From contig JAHLKI010000045.1 of NCBI GenBank assembly GCA_025602905.1, positions 62,001-126,000 on the forward strand: 64,000 bases of DNA, read 5' to 3'. Shown in pieces: positions 1 through 11,298 of this stretch (positions are counted from its first letter, which is position 1; each line of letters begins with the position of its first letter). Position numbers and translations under genes: made by a program. The notes beneath the pieces are model-generated. The model did not search any database. It was not told the origin of the DNA and worked only from the letters and a program-made list of their open reading frames with translations. The DNA is from Phlyctochytrium arcticum. Taxonomy: Eukaryota; Chytridiomycota; Chytridiomycetes; Chytridiales; Chytridiaceae.

Positions 1-490
1 TCCCATCAAGAAGGTTAAGCAAATTACTTGGCAAGGCTGTCATGGCCTATCTGTACGCGTTCGCTCGCGCTAGTGCAATCCCTCCGCCCACTGCTTCTCC
101 CGAGACCGACATTGATGCACCACCACCAAGTGATCTACAATGAGAAGTCATTTTCAACAAGCTGTATGATGTCCGCACCGCCGTATTTGCAGATTTTACC
201 GCCCGGTGCGGGATGGTGCACCACTGCAATCTAGCGGCGTGAGTGGAGCTCAGTAGAGTCGGTATATGAGCCATGCCTAGTCGCCTGTCAGCATCAAATA
301 GTCTTGCCTTTTGCAAAACTTTCCTTTATATACCTAAGATGACATTAGACAAATACAGATTAGAAATCTAGACCGACTAATGCACTACATATACATTAGT
401 ACGTTTTATTCACAGGTAACTGAGCAATACACACAATGTGCTTGGAAGTACGTCAAGCGAGTTAAGTTTACCGGTGCTATTTATATAGTT
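1..490. other. No recognisable gene
   Basis: Only short overlapping reading frames on both strands; none has a recognisable motif, a convincing start or a splice pattern. The last part, upstream of position 490, would be the 3' flank of the minus-strand broken gene that ends at 491. Confidence 0.5.
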
Positions 491-1106
491 TCACCACTCA
501 TCTCCCCCATACTTCCACTGAATATCCTGTGCCGAATCCTCGAAAGTCCCATTCAGCGGCTTTCCCACCGGAACCCCATGGTGAAACTTGACCGTGAGAA
601 TGCGTTTATTCTCTCCATCGACGCAATATATGCTGAATTCCTTGCGTTGGGCACTATATTGGGCGTAAATGATGGGTTCCTCGGCAAATAATTTCGTCAG
701 GCGCAATTTCTGCATAAACCAAGAGCGAAACTCGTCGGCGTCTGCATTCAAAATGTCCAATCGCTCTTCCGTTGTTTCTAATTCTGGCTTGTAAATGTAC
801 CCGTCATTAGGTAGTTTGACGTTAATAAAGTTGTATGTCCCTCGGGGTGCAACAGCTGATTCGTACTCGGAATCATGTTGTTTTATCGTGGTGGCCCAGC
901 GATATTGTCCAAAGTTGAATTCTCTTTTTGAGCAGGCCGCTTTTTTCCCACCTTTTGGCGGTTCCCATCAAGTCCTGCAAAACTGCGAGTTTCACCTTTT
1001 CGGGAAACAAGGTCCCTGCAAGACTGGAAAGAAGTACGGCACCATCACTAAGGGGGTGGCGTTCGATGAAGTGAACGAGGTGATCGAAATCCTTGTCGGC
1101 AGCCAT
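491..1106 (-). pseudogene. Unrecognised gene split by a single frame change
   Basis: Not recognised. An ATG at 1106 opens a 77-codon frame (begins MAADKDFDHLVHFIER). About 60 codons in, near 920-926, the reading shifts into another frame that then runs open to the stop at 491 and ends QWKYGGDEW. The two pieces together would make a protein of about 200 residues, acidic and rich in aromatic residues, with no membrane segment. The change of frame falls close to a run of five A (on the coding strand), so a one-base indel, or a base-calling error there, explains it better than an intron; I see no GT-AG pair of the local type. Whether the gene is dead in the organism cannot be told from the sequence. 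Confidence 0.4.
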
Positions 1107-2160
1107 TATTATACCCAGCTATAAAAAAGAAACGGCCATAGTGAGTGTCCAACAAAACAAATCCAAATGCCCCAGCTGTTATTCTACCTGTCAACTATTT
1201 CAGAACGTTTTGTTGAGGAAATGGGAACGTTAGGGGCAGAAAACGAGGGAGTACTGCGTACTTGTAGACTTTCGTTCCGAGAAAAACCTGATTGCCCGCT
1301 TGTTCTCTGGTTTATGATAAGTCTGCTCCCTAGCCACGTCTCGGCGTCTCAAGACATAGCTTCAAGAGCTTCAAAGCTGCGAAGACGGTCGAAGCGTCTC
1401 AGAAGTGTCTGCCTTGCTGATGCGAGGTGTGGAGCAGCCACTGAAGTCCGTCCAGTGAGGGCGTGGAGTCTCGCCATCCCCACCTACACCAGTCGATGGA
1501 CGTACACTGGTCTTGCGACGGTGGACAGCTATTTTCTCTCGTCAAGCGCGATGGTCAAGTCGACAGAACACATCAAAATGATCTTTGTGGGAATTATTAC
1601 TGATACATTCAAGTATGACACCAGAATAGAAGGCATCCACGCATCTTAAGTTCCTTCATCATTTTGATACCATGATCTTGCAATAGCGCAGTCATCAGGT
1701 CGACCGCATATCACCCTGCTCGAAGTGGGAAAAACAGCGGGGTGTTTTGTAATTGATGGAGTTTTTTTGGATCCATACAGTCATCCTTTATCGAAGCTTT
1801 GGTTTTCGTCTCATATGTCAAGGGCATGGCCAGCAGTAGGGTTTCCCCGTCGCATCTCTTGAACATCTCTGATGCCTCAATCGGCGTGGGAGTAGCTACA
1901 AGATATGGTCATATTTCATTTCATAGCGCCGTAGCGGAAGGCAGGATGTGCCAACGACGGAAACGCCCCGTGTTCACGCGTCGCGCGAATCGTGATTGCC
2001 TCTGCCATGCGCAACATTGGTTACGAGTATGTCTCCTACAGCAAGTTGCCAAGACAGCCAACCAACACTTGGATACTGCAATCTCCCGCCAAATGGCTAT
2101 GCATGCGAAAGCCCATCCAGATTCCAGTCGCGTCGTCGTCTGCTGTGCTAAACGGCCTCC
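1107..2160. other. Intergenic region, no supported gene
   Basis: Contains frames of up to 160 codons (1167-1649) with biased, Ser/Arg-rich translations and no motif. Probably the spacer between the minus-strand gene ending near 491-1106 and the promoter of the protease at 2213. Confidence 0.45.
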
Positions 2161-2164
2161 CACA

Positions 2165-2171
2165 TATAAAA
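2165..2171 (+). promoter_or_regulatory. TATA box of the aspartic protease gene
   Basis: TATAAAA lies 42-48 bp upstream of the ATG at 2213, the distance expected for an RNA polymerase II core promoter with a very short 5' leader. Confidence 0.6.
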
Positions 2172-2212
2172 GCAGACGCCATCCCTCGTCTTGAATCCGT
2201 GTAGCGCAAGTC

Positions 2213-4610
2213 ATGCTGCCTACAGTCCCGACAACCTTCTTGCTGCTATTGCTGGCTGGACTCTCAGTGGTCACGGCCAGGGACCCCCACCAACGCCCTA
2301 TCCGCATACCAGTAACTCACCCGGACCGCCACCACCGCAATCGTCCTAGCTATCACCGTCCGTCCAAACATACACCATATACCGGCCATCGCCATGCATC
2401 GGCAGCATACCAAGCATCTACATCTGAGCAACGGGAAATAGAGCGTTTGAGAGCGGAGCTAGAGTAAGAATTTTTCGTGCTCTTTGTTTATAATCGAGAT
2501 TTGACGCTCGCTTTTAGGTACTACCGACACAAATACGAAAAGCATCCTGCTGTGCAGCAGCGACCATCATCCCATTACCAAGGGACGACGAGAGTGGATA
2601 ATAAGTATCAGTTTCCATATGGAGAGCCACATAACGAGAAAAGTCATTCGACCCCTCATGGCAAGAAAGAGGATGGTTCTGCAGCGCCAGTAGATAAAGA
2701 TGATCCCAAGAACGCACCAAAGGGTCAGAACACGGACACGGTTGGAAAGGATTCAAAACCAAAGAAAGACGACCCCGGACAGAAAAAGTCTACGGATAGC
2801 CACAAAGAAACCGACGGCGATAAGTCCAAGCCTAATGATCACAGCAAAGACACCCAAGGCAAGAAGGATACGCCCAAGGATAGCAGCACTGAAATCGATG
2901 GCAAGAAGGACAAGCCCAAGGATAGCAGCAAAGATACCGAAGTCAAGAAGGACAAGCCCCAAGATAGCAGCAAAGGTACCGATGGCAGGAAGGAGAAGCC
3001 TAAGGATGACAGCAAAAATACCGAAGTCAAGAAGGACAATCATTACCCAGCTCCAAATTACGAAAAGCAGAACACTTACAAAAAACCTTCGGATTACAAG
3101 AATGCCAAGAAGCCAAAGGTCAAAAAACCTGTGGCAGTCCCGGCTGGACTTGACCCTTATGATTGTAAGAACGGTGCATTGAGTTTGAACTGCAATCTAT
3201 TTTCTCATTCATGATATCTTTTCGTTTATAGTTACAGGGGAGGTAAAAGTTGGAAACCCACCCCAGACGCTGAAAGTTCGCTTCGATACTGGCACTCAGC
3301 TTTCGTGGCTGAAGACTGCAGCTGTTGAGAAAAAATCTACCTACGGCGATGATTATGACGACTACCAGAATCCACAGGACGGCAATGCTTTACTGCCAGC
3401 TTTTGATCCCACCAAGTCGAAGACGTGGAAACCTTCCGGGACAAAAGTAGAATTGGTTAATCCGGCCGGCAAGGTCTCGGTCTTGAATCAGGGAAAGGAG
3501 CTTGTGTCAATTGGAGGCATCAAGGTTCAGATTGCTCTGGGCCTCAAAGACCCAGCGCAAAGCAAAGATAATGACACCGTCGCAGGGCACTTTGGCCTTT
3601 CCTTAAAAAACCCCAGTCTCGACAATGAGCCCTGGATGTACGCTGCGGCCCGGGCAGGTCTCTGTGACCCTGTTTTTGCTCTGATACCCCCGCCTGTCGT
3701 ACGAAAGGAAGGCTACTATCGCCGCACTACCTCCAAGGAACAGTATGGACCCACGGATTATTCCGATTATGATACTTATGACGAGCCGAAGCAGTCCAAT
3801 AATGCCGAGCTCTCTATTTGCGGCTACGACGGTCCACAACCTTCCGCGTGGCTGCCTGTGTCAAAGATGGGTCTCGAAAATGGTTTCTGGCAGATTTATC
3901 TGCATGGGCTATCGGTGGGCCAAACTCGCGTACCGCTGGTGAAAACCTCCAAGGATTCATATGGGTACACTTCGTCAAACAAGAACAAGCCTATTGAGGC
4001 ACTGATTGACTCGGGGTCGCCCTTCATGATGCTCCCCGATATTGCAGTGGACAAAGTGCACAAACTGCTAAAAGCAACTTGTCCTTACGATAAAACATAT
4101 GGTTCTCACGATTCAGCTAGTCGCCCCAACACAGCCAACAACAATTCATCTTCTACGGCCCCTGGCCCGTCCCCATTACTACGGGGTAGCGGCATCGACG
4201 CTGTAAACAACCTTTGCGAGCTTCAATGTAATGCGGATCTGCCTCCCGTCACTTTGGTTTTCGAAAAAAGCACAAAGTTTCAACTCACTCGGGAGCAGTA
4301 TGTTTTCCATTCTGGTGCCCGATGCTTTTCTCTCTTCACGCGATTTACCAATGGAGAAGACACGAAGGAGGATGACTACATTAGTCAAGGTACCCTTGCC
4401 ATTCTTGGTACATCCTTTACGCAATCGCATTTGACGGTTTACGATGCTGGAGATGTGGGGCAGGGCAGTCGCATGAGGTCGAAACGACAATTGACTGCGC
4501 AATCCACTTTCCCAATGGTCGGACTGATGGTAGCGGGAGGGCTGTCCGGCAACGGCTTTGGGGTAGGAACCAGAGGAATCAATGCCACCCAGAATGCGAC
4601 GCTGGCCTGA
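2213..4610 (+). CDS. Secreted pepsin-like aspartic protease (family A1) with long Lys/Asp-rich N-terminal extension
   Basis: Three exons: 2213-2463, 2518-3164, 3232-4610 (introns 54 and 67 nt, GTAAGA...TAG), 758 residues. Residues 1-22 form a signal peptide (hydrophobic LLLLLAGL core, cleavage after VTA). Residues about 85-295 are a highly charged linker with 14-residue Lys/Asp/Ser repeats. The catalytic domain starts near residue 300: VKVGNPPQTLKVRFDTG gives the first catalytic Asp (D318 of DTG), and IDSGSPF the second (D559 of DSG). An aspartic protease of this type hydrolyses peptide bonds at acid pH, outside the cell or in the vacuole. The usual flap tyrosine region is hard to identify, and the insertions between the two Asp residues are long. 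The C terminus has no clear GPI signal. The first catalytic motif is DTGTQLSW rather than DTGSS-W, a mild deviation. Family assignment is firm; substrate unknown. Confidence 0.88.
2849..3040 (+). repeat. 42-bp tandem repeat coding for 14-residue Lys/Asp/Ser units
   Basis: About four and a half in-frame copies of a 42-bp unit lie inside exon 2 of the protease. Each encodes a variant of DTEVKKDKPKDSSK. The unit length is a multiple of three, so copy number can change without breaking the frame. Confidence 0.75.
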
Positions 4611-5125
4611 AGGACCTAGACGTTTAGATTTGAACATTTTGTTTTTGTACATTTGTATTTCTTGATAGCTCCCAAGGTAGTTCCATCTTTGCACACATTT
4701 TTTCTATACATCTGCTCGATATCTTCCCTTCCCTTCGAGAATGTCTATCCTCCACTTTCATCATGGGTCAATGCCGAATCACAATATATACCCATTTGAC
4801 TCTTGAGCTCCTAGACACGATATAGGGCAATCAGGAAAATTTCGACGACTTTCGACGATCTTCTCTGACACTTTTTGCATTTTGCTGAAGTCACCCCACG
4901 TGACTTGGATTTTGCCTCCAAAAAGCTGTGCCTTTGGCCCCCTGGCTTTCCACACCCAGATCATCTCATCTTCTTTTCACCATCCAACAAGAAATCTAAA
5001 GGTGAGATTGGGAGTTGTTCTAGGACTGGGGACGGCCGACTTTAGACGCTTGTCCAAAGGCCAAAATAGACCCCGGGACGAGATTGTCCGCTGCTTTTGA
5101 TCTTTATCTCACTCCCCATCTCCAG
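4611..5125. other. Spacer between protease and cyclophilin genes
   Basis: Holds the 3' end of the protease gene and the promoter and leader of the cyclophilin gene. No additional gene seen. A pyrimidine-rich stretch ending CACTCCCCATCTCCAG directly precedes the cyclophilin ATG. Confidence 0.5.
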
Positions 5126-5740
5126 ATGTCCAACCCCAAGGTCTACTTTGACGTTACCGCTGACAACGAGCCTCTCGGCCGTATCGTCATGGAGGTATGT
5201 TGCCTATGAACTTGTCATCTGAACTTTGGCTAAATCTTTGACTTTGACGTTGTAGCTCCGCCCTGACGTTGTCCCCAAGACCGCCGAGAACTTCCGTGCT
5301 CTCTGCACTGGCGAGAAGGGATTCGGCTTTGCTGGATCAATCTTCCACCGTGTCATCCCCCAGTTCATGTTGCAGGGTGGTGACTTCACCAACCACAACG
5401 GAACCGGTGGAAAGTCCATCTACGGCGAGAAGTTTGCTGACGAGTATGTTTTTTGAATTTAAATTCCGCGCACTCCAACTTTGAGACTCATGACTATGAT
5501 AGGAACTTCCAGCTGAAGCACACTGGTGCCGGTGTTCTCTCCATGGCTAACGCTGGACCCAACACCAACGGCTCCCAGTTCTTCATCTGCACTGTTGAGA
5601 CCCAATGGCTCGACGGTAAGCACGTCGTCTTCGGCCGTGTCACTGAAGGTCTGGATGTTGTCAAGAAGATTGAGAGCTACGGATCCCAGTCTGGCAAGAC
5701 CAAGAAGAAGATTGCCATTGCCAAGTCCGGCCAGCTGTAA
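5126..5740 (+). CDS. CPR1: Cyclophilin A-type peptidyl-prolyl cis-trans isomerase
   Basis: Three exons: 5126-5194, 5256-5443, 5503-5740 (introns 61 and 59 nt), 164 residues, the normal length of cytosolic cyclophilin A. Catalyses cis-trans isomerisation of Xaa-Pro bonds during protein folding and is the usual cyclosporin A target. Active-site landmarks are present in order: [16 protein letters not shown] (catalytic Arg, Phe and Gln), [17 protein letters not shown], the binding-site Trp in [12 protein letters not shown], and the C-terminal [15 protein letters not shown]. No signal peptide or targeting extension, so cytosolic. Codon use is strongly biased to C-ending codons, as expected for a highly expressed host gene. 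Confidence 0.97.
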
Positions 5741-6361
5741 ATATTTTCCTACATAATAGTGGATTTGTGCTGTATATTCTCTGAACCTGCTGTGATTGCC
5801 CAATTCATATGTTTCGACATCAATTGATCAGCTGAGCGGACCCGCAATGAGTCCTCACTCGCACGATTCTATCAGATTTCCCTTCTGTTCCATCTTTGCA
5901 ACTGGTTCGCTGAAACGTTCCGCTTTTACTCCTTCACTTTTGCACAAACATATCTGCAAACATATCCCTGGAATTTTCCGAAGTAATGACTTACAATCAA
6001 ATGAATTGTAGCCGGAACATGTATCCATCCTCCTCCCAACACTGACAATAATTGCATCGATACGTCCAGGCGAGCAATTGTAGTACAGCGGACATTCCAA
6101 ACAATAATGAAATCACTGAATCTGCTATCGTAAAAGCTCTACACAGAACAGTTCACTTGTAGGAAAGAGATGGACGAGTTGGACGACCAGCGTTGGAACT
6201 TGGACGACAATGAGATAACCAATGGTGTGGCGCAGGAGTGACAACCAAGATTCAAGTTCGCTTCCCACGCAAACAAACTGTACCCTCACCTTACTTAACG
6301 AGACAAACGCAACCTTTCCCCTCCGCCATATTCGTCCACCTCAACAACTGCGACGACTAAT
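5741..6361. other. Intergenic region
   Basis: No gene recognised. From about 6170 a short frame (23 codons, acidic) and then a leader directly upstream of the ATG at 6362. Confidence 0.45.
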
Positions 6362-6838
6362 ATGATGAATGCAGGTCAACAGAAAACGGGTTGGACTGCC
6401 ACCTTGAAGGACAAAACGGACCTCGCGATACGACTGTCAAATCTTGAAGCAGAAACTGCTTCACTGAGAAACGACATTGATACGATTAAGGAGACTCTGG
6501 AAGGAGACGCCATGATCTTTCGCCCACCATTTTTTATGAACACTGCTTCTCAGACCCTCCAGTTTGCCTTAAAAAATCAACTTATGAACCCCCCTCCGGC
6601 TTACAACAAGTCAGTCCCGTTCCCAATTGAAGATTCCAAGATAGCTGTGCTATTTGACCAGGTTATCGAAAGGCGGAACAAGACCATTCATCCCGCCAGT
6701 CGTAAAGACCTGGAAGAACAGTCCGTTACTGTAGCGCGAGATTTTTTGGATCGCTGCCCTCAGTTGCGCACTGTGTGTCAGCAGGAGACCATAGTCATCG
6801 ACAGTTTGGAGCAAATTATGACTGCTTTTGGGATCTGA
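6362..6838 (+). CDS. Repeated-family protein, coiled coil plus RNxxxH (HEPN-like) motif, copy 1
   Basis: Single open frame of 158 residues starting MMNAGQQKTGWT. Residues about 15-50 are predicted heptad-type coiled coil (RLSNLEAETASLRNDI). The C-terminal half carries VLFDQVIERRNKTIHPASRKD; the R105-N-x3-H110 arrangement fits the Rx4-6H signature of HEPN ribonuclease domains, flanked as in HEPN by a helix before and an Asp/Glu-rich helix after. Five other stretches in this window are related (6900-7697, 14960-15154, 19422-19550, 20175-20270, 20620-21035). This copy lacks about 28 residues that copy 3 has between the NPPP segment and the AYNK segment, so it is probably internally deleted. It may be expressed, but truncation makes function doubtful. 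The HEPN link rests on the motif alone. Confidence 0.5.
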   Translation: MMNAGQQKTGWTATLKDKTDLAIRLSNLEAETASLRNDIDTIKETLEGDAMIFRPPFFMNTASQTLQFALKNQLMNPPPAYNKSVPFPIEDSKIAVLFDQVIERRNKTIHPASRKDLEEQSVTVARDFLDRCPQLRTVCQQETIVIDSLEQIMTAFGI

Positions 6839-6899
6839 TAGTCACAACAAGACCATTCATTTCGCGAATCGCCAAGGCCTGGAAGACAAGTCTTGACGG

Positions 6900-7697
6900 A
6901 CAAAACGGTCAAATCTTGAAGCAGAAATTGCTGGAGAAACTCGTTCACTAAAAAACCAAATTAACACGATTCGGGCGAATCAGGAACAAGACGCCATGTA
7001 CGGATCTCCCTTTTGATCAGATGGACCTGTTGGGCCGCGAATTGAGCCAAAACTTCAAGTTGAATATGGCGACCAATGATTGTCAAGACTGGGTGAAGAC
7101 GATCATTGATGAAATTGAGGGGCGTGGTCATCTGTTGGAAAAAACGAAGGATGTTACTCCAACGGTATGTGGGTGTGTATTTATTATCTCAATGTCGTCC
7201 AAATCGTCTGCCTCGCTAAATCCCGAACATTTGAAGTCTTCCTGAGGGAATAACAAAATTAACACGATGGAGGCCAAACAGCAAGAAGACGCCAAGATAT
7301 TTGGCCAACCATTTCTCAGGAACACCGCTTCTCAGATCTTCCAGTTTGCTTACCTGTGAAGCCACTTCCACCCGCAACTAGCTACTTTCAAACCCTTCAA
7401 AAGCAATGGTCACGTCATCTTCAGAAATTCGTCAAGGCTTACAACGAGTCAGTCTCGTTCCCAATTGAAGATTCCAGGATAGCTGTGCTATTTGACCAGC
7501 TTATCGAAAGGCGGAACAAGGCCATTCATCCCGCCAGTCGTAAAGACCTGGAAGAGGAACATGTTGCAGTCGCGCGAAACCTCTTGAGGCAGCATCCGCA
7601 GCTGCGGAATTTTTTCTTGCAGGAAGTCCTGGTGATTGATTATTACGAAAAAATTGTCCAGGCCTTTATATATATGTTTGTACATGTTACGCCATGA
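6900..7697 (+). pseudogene. Broken copy 2 of the RNxxxH family
   Basis: Starts with two partial repeats of the family's coiled-coil region (around 6900-7000 and again 7255-7353, both with the phrase AAATTAACACGAT). Between them is a 7021-7130 segment reading GRELSQNFKLNMATNDCQDW, unrelated to the family. After a stop at 7354-7356 the family resumes, reading PPATSYFQTLQ, then LFDQLIERRNKAIHPASRKD and the C-terminal LLRQHPQLRNFFLQEVLVID, ending at 7697. No ATG precedes the second half in frame. The RN-x3-H residues are intact although the gene is broken. Confidence 0.55.
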
Positions 7698-7855
7698 AGC
7701 TGTTCATCTATCAATTGAATGCAAAGCACGAGCCCGAGTATTTAAATCATTGCTCAAAGGCCGATGGCTCTCTACAATGACCAAAATTGTGGGTTGCGGA
7801 ATATTGGCTCACTGGGGTGCTCCTCAGTACGATACTATGAACACACATTCGTGGT

Positions 7856-8062
7856 ATGTTTCAATCCAGCTACACGTATGGCGTAAACTACGGCATACTG
7901 GGGCCACTTGGTATCATCGCTTTTGTAGGAGCTTTCATCCGACCGTGGGAAAATTTCGTGATATGGGACATCATCATGATGTTCAACAGCATTGCGTGGG
8001 TATTAGTGACAATCTTCAGGATCACATGTATGCAAGGATCATCCCCGACCACAATATGCAAC
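7856..8062 (+). pseudogene. Two-TM membrane protein fragment, paralogous to 19743-20104
   Basis: Reads MFQSSYTYGVNYGILGPLG and continues with two hydrophobic segments (IIAFVGAFI and FVIWDIIMMFNSIAWVLVTI). A near-identical stretch lies in inverted orientation at 19743-20104, where the frame is broken; both lie immediately downstream of the C terminus of an RNxxxH-family copy. The shared block runs from about 7680 to 8210 here. Not recognised as a known family; probably a fragment of a larger multi-pass protein. Confidence 0.4.
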
Positions 8063-8101
8063 TGATAATTTACCTATCCGCGCAAACCAAGGCCTCTTAC
8101 A

Positions 8102-8598
8102 ATGGTTATCGTTGATAAGCAAAGGGTAAAGCAGATGGTAATAACCATTTCAAAGCGTCTGTCGGATCTCAAGAACAAGCAGATGAAAGTAAAACTAGAA
8201 GACTATAGTGTACTTGAGATACAAAATTCAGAATTATTCCTAAACTTTCACTTCTTCTCCGATACATCCCGACAGAATCAAGAAATTCAACGACGATTCC
8301 GTATGGAGCAGATTATTGTAACTAACTTGGGGTTTCATGTCGTGAAACGGTTATCTGAGATGATGAAGGGAACTTTGACAGTCGCAGACTGGGGAGTCAC
8401 AATGAGTATCAAGGTAAGTGTCCCACCTAGACAGTTGAATCATTCAAGGTAAAAAATGCCCTTATTGCCATGAGTGTACCGAAGCAAGCCGAACAAATGA
8501 CATCTATTCTTGAAACACTTGGACTACAGGTGACACAGTGGAGGGATACAATAGCGCTTTTTCATCCCCTTGGTGGTCATAAACTCGGGGTATCTTGA
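8102..8598 (+). CDS. Unrecognised gene or gene fragment next to the membrane-protein block
   Basis: An ATG at 8102 opens a frame to 8413 (reads LSDLKNKQMKVKLEDYSVLE and ADWGVTMSIK). A GTAAGT donor at 8414 and an AG at 8447-8448 would remove 35 nt and join a second open stretch that ends at 8598 (ALFHPLGGHKLGVS). A 35-nt intron is shorter than any other here, so the join is uncertain; without it the protein ends at 8452. No motif recognised. It is convergent with the zinc transporter gene, whose stop lies 40 bp away at 8639. The first part (to about 8210) is shared with the inverted block at 19743-20104; the rest is unique here. Confidence 0.35.
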
Positions 8599-8638
8599 TA
8601 TAGGGCTGTGACTTTGAACATAAAAAGGTGCTAGGATG

Positions 8639-10699
8639 CTAAACTGCACCTTCGCCTGAGATGGGTAAGGCGTTTGGTACAAGCTCAATAGTGCTTTTTT
8701 CAGGTGGACAACATGTCTCTTGGACACACTCTTCTGGGCACAATATTAGACACAGTCCCTCCTAAATATGAATGTGTTAATGGGTACTCGATCATATACG
8801 TGGTGCGATGAAGCCATACCTTACTACCGCCTTCAGCATTGAGCAACTCCCGAAACTCTGGCTGTATAGTTGTGCTATGGATTCCGCTTGCCTACAAATG
8901 TCACCAATCACAGTAAGTAAGAGGAACAAAGAGGGATGGCAAAGATGCAACATACGTGTAGGCGTGACTTGACTTCCTTGGCAATTCCCATGAATGAGCG
9001 CTGCGATTCTCCATCTCCGTTACCCTCCATAACAATGTGTACACTGCACACAACCTTATCCTCCTTCAAAACCCAAACATGTAAATCGTGAACTTTCAAA
9101 ACACCCTCCACGGCTTCCACCTCTGCCTTGAGATCTTCCAAAGATAAATGACCGGGGACACCCATCAACAAAATTTGGGCGGCACGTTTGATCAGTGGAA
9201 TGGTAGAGTAGCAAATGAGAAGGGATAGAAGGACGGAGATGATTGGGTCGATGTAGTGCCGCCATGTTCCAGTAGTCAGGAGATTGATTGTAGCAGATAT
9301 AATAACTCCCACTGAGCCGAGGGCGTCGCCAAGAACGTGAAGGAAAACACCACGCATGTTCATGTCACCATGTGAGTGTCCACCATGACTGTGACCATGG
9401 CTATGCCCATGTGAATGGCCACCCTTTTCTGCCGCCTTCTTCGTCAATTTGGAAGGATTTCTTCTTGAAAGTTTCCCTGAAGATTTTTCGATGTCATCCA
9501 GCTTGATGACTGCAACGTCAATCGTTTCAGAAGGATCGGAAAGCCGCTTGCTGCTTACAACCTGCTTGTCCTCTTCTGTAATGATCCCATTGGCATCCTT
9601 GATAAACACACCCGTGGTGCGTTTGCTCTTTGATTCTGGCATCAGGGAAGCGCGTTTGCCGCTTTCGAGTGATTGAGATGCTCGACTATTCATTTGCGCC
9701 AGCATCATCCGTGTGGCGGATGGTGGGGCCGGCAGCGAGAATTCTGCCATTTGGAAGGAGGAGAGCCGTCGATTTATGGGAGAGCTGGCGGCCAGCGTTT
9801 CGGCAAGGGCATCATGTCCACCATCGTCATCATGCATATGACTTTGACGCCGCGAGGGAGAATGTCCATGTGAGTGCTCCGGGCCAACCATTTGGACTTC
9901 ATGACTTGAAGGCTTTCGCGCTGATTCATGAGTATGTGTATCGTTGTGACTGTGGTCGTGGTTATGCTCATCACCATTTTCATGACTATGATCATGCGAA
10001 TGTCCGTGTGAATGATCATGAGAATCTCCATGAGAGTGACCATGATGGTCTATATAGCAAGGACATCATCATAAGTATTGATTCTGCGAACTACGGTATA
10101 TGTAATGCTTACCGCTAAAGAGAAATAGACCAACAATGTTGATGAGTAGCCCAGCTATACCCACCCCAAGTACGAGCCATGGATCCGAGATATCTATAGC
10201 TTATTGGTGAGCAAGGAATTGCGATTTGGCGCTGACGGAACTCATTACTCACCTTCGGGCTCGAAAAATCGCTGAACTGCCTCCACCAGAATGGTAAAGC
10301 ACAGAGCCAAAAGAAACACTCCATTGACAAGTGCACCCAAGATTTCCGCGCGTTGCATCCCATACGAGTATTTTGGTGACGACCGAGTTTGAGCTCCCAG
10401 CTACAAAACAATCAACTTGTCAAGATACTAAGATAACCAAACGGAATCGTTATGAAAGTACCTTGATAGCGTACCCTGCAACAATCATAGACACAATATC
10501 GGAAAGCTAAAAGGATTGGGAAGGGTTCATCTACTGCCAAATGTTCATCGGACTGAGAAAACGAACCGCTTACCATATGAAAACTATCTGCAACAAGGGC
10601 AATACTATCCGCCATATGCCCTACTACCAGTTCTGCTACAAAGAAGCCAGTGGTGAGAGCGGCCAGGATACCCAGACGGGCACTCTTTGAGATAGCCAT
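8639..10699 (-). CDS. ZRC1: Zinc transporter, cation diffusion facilitator family (ZRC1/COT1/ZnT type)
   Basis: Seven exons on the minus strand: 10699-10574, 10506-10462, 10400-10253, 10193-10113, 10049-8956, 8891-8820, 8761-8639; 562 residues. Moves Zn2+ (perhaps Co2+) out of the cytosol into vacuole or secretory compartments by proton antiport. Six TM segments: four before and two after a cytosolic loop. The intramembrane metal site is visible as HxxxD twice: HMLSD (TM2, formed across the exon 1-2 junction) and HVLGD (TM5). The loop, about residues 135-330, is very His-rich (runs of HSHGHSH, HSHDHSH) and has Ser/Arg phospho-like stretches. The C-terminal domain follows (KVHDLHVWVL) and ends with a Cys-rich tail (CLILCPEECVQETCC) as in fungal vacuolar zinc transporters. 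The loop is longer than in yeast Zrc1. Confidence 0.93.
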
Positions 10700-11298
10700 G
10701 GTTCGTCGTGTCCTTCTTCTAATGCGCGTTGAAGGAACAAAATAGGACCGTTTTCTACAGAAAACTGCTCCAGGAATCTACTTGATTCGGTTCTTGCGCA
10801 GAGCTTTCTGATTTTGGTTGGGAAAAGGCGCACAAGAGTGAGTGTGAAGTTCCTGTCGCGGGTCGTCTTCCAAAGTGGAAGACTTCCAAAGTGGAAGAGT
10901 GGTACGGAGACTGGCTGAACAATAAGGTTGAAGTCAATAAGCTTCCAGGTTGTTGCTGGCCAAAAATATCTCGGGTGTGAAACCGCAATTCGAACTTTAC
11001 GGACGCTGCAACCTTTTGGTTATTATTCGCCATTGCGGAACTTATCGGCTTCGGGGAATCCTCCCAGTCTCGCGCAGTTATTTTTCCGCTTTCGCGTTTG
11101 CGTCGCGAGCTCGAACGAAATGACAGGGAGAGTTACATCAAAATTCTTGATGATGATGAACAAAAGGAGAAACGGGAAATGTCACATATAAAGCATGCAT
11201 ACAAATGAAGAAGTAAAATGAAATCGCAAATGCAAAATGAAAAGATAGCAATCATCTAGTCTATCTTGACTATCTAGTTTTTCCAGAGAAAGCAACAT
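10700..11298. other. Spacer between zinc transporter and MCC genes
   Basis: The zinc transporter reads away to the left and the MCC gene ends at 11299, so this must hold the transporter promoter and the MCC 3' end. No gene or clear TATA box seen. A short direct duplication GTGGAAGACTTCCAAAGTGG occurs around 10870-10900. Confidence 0.45.

Noticed and set aside
1167..1649. 160-codon plus-strand frame
   Set aside because: No motif, no splice sites of the local type, Ser/Arg-biased; not better than random.
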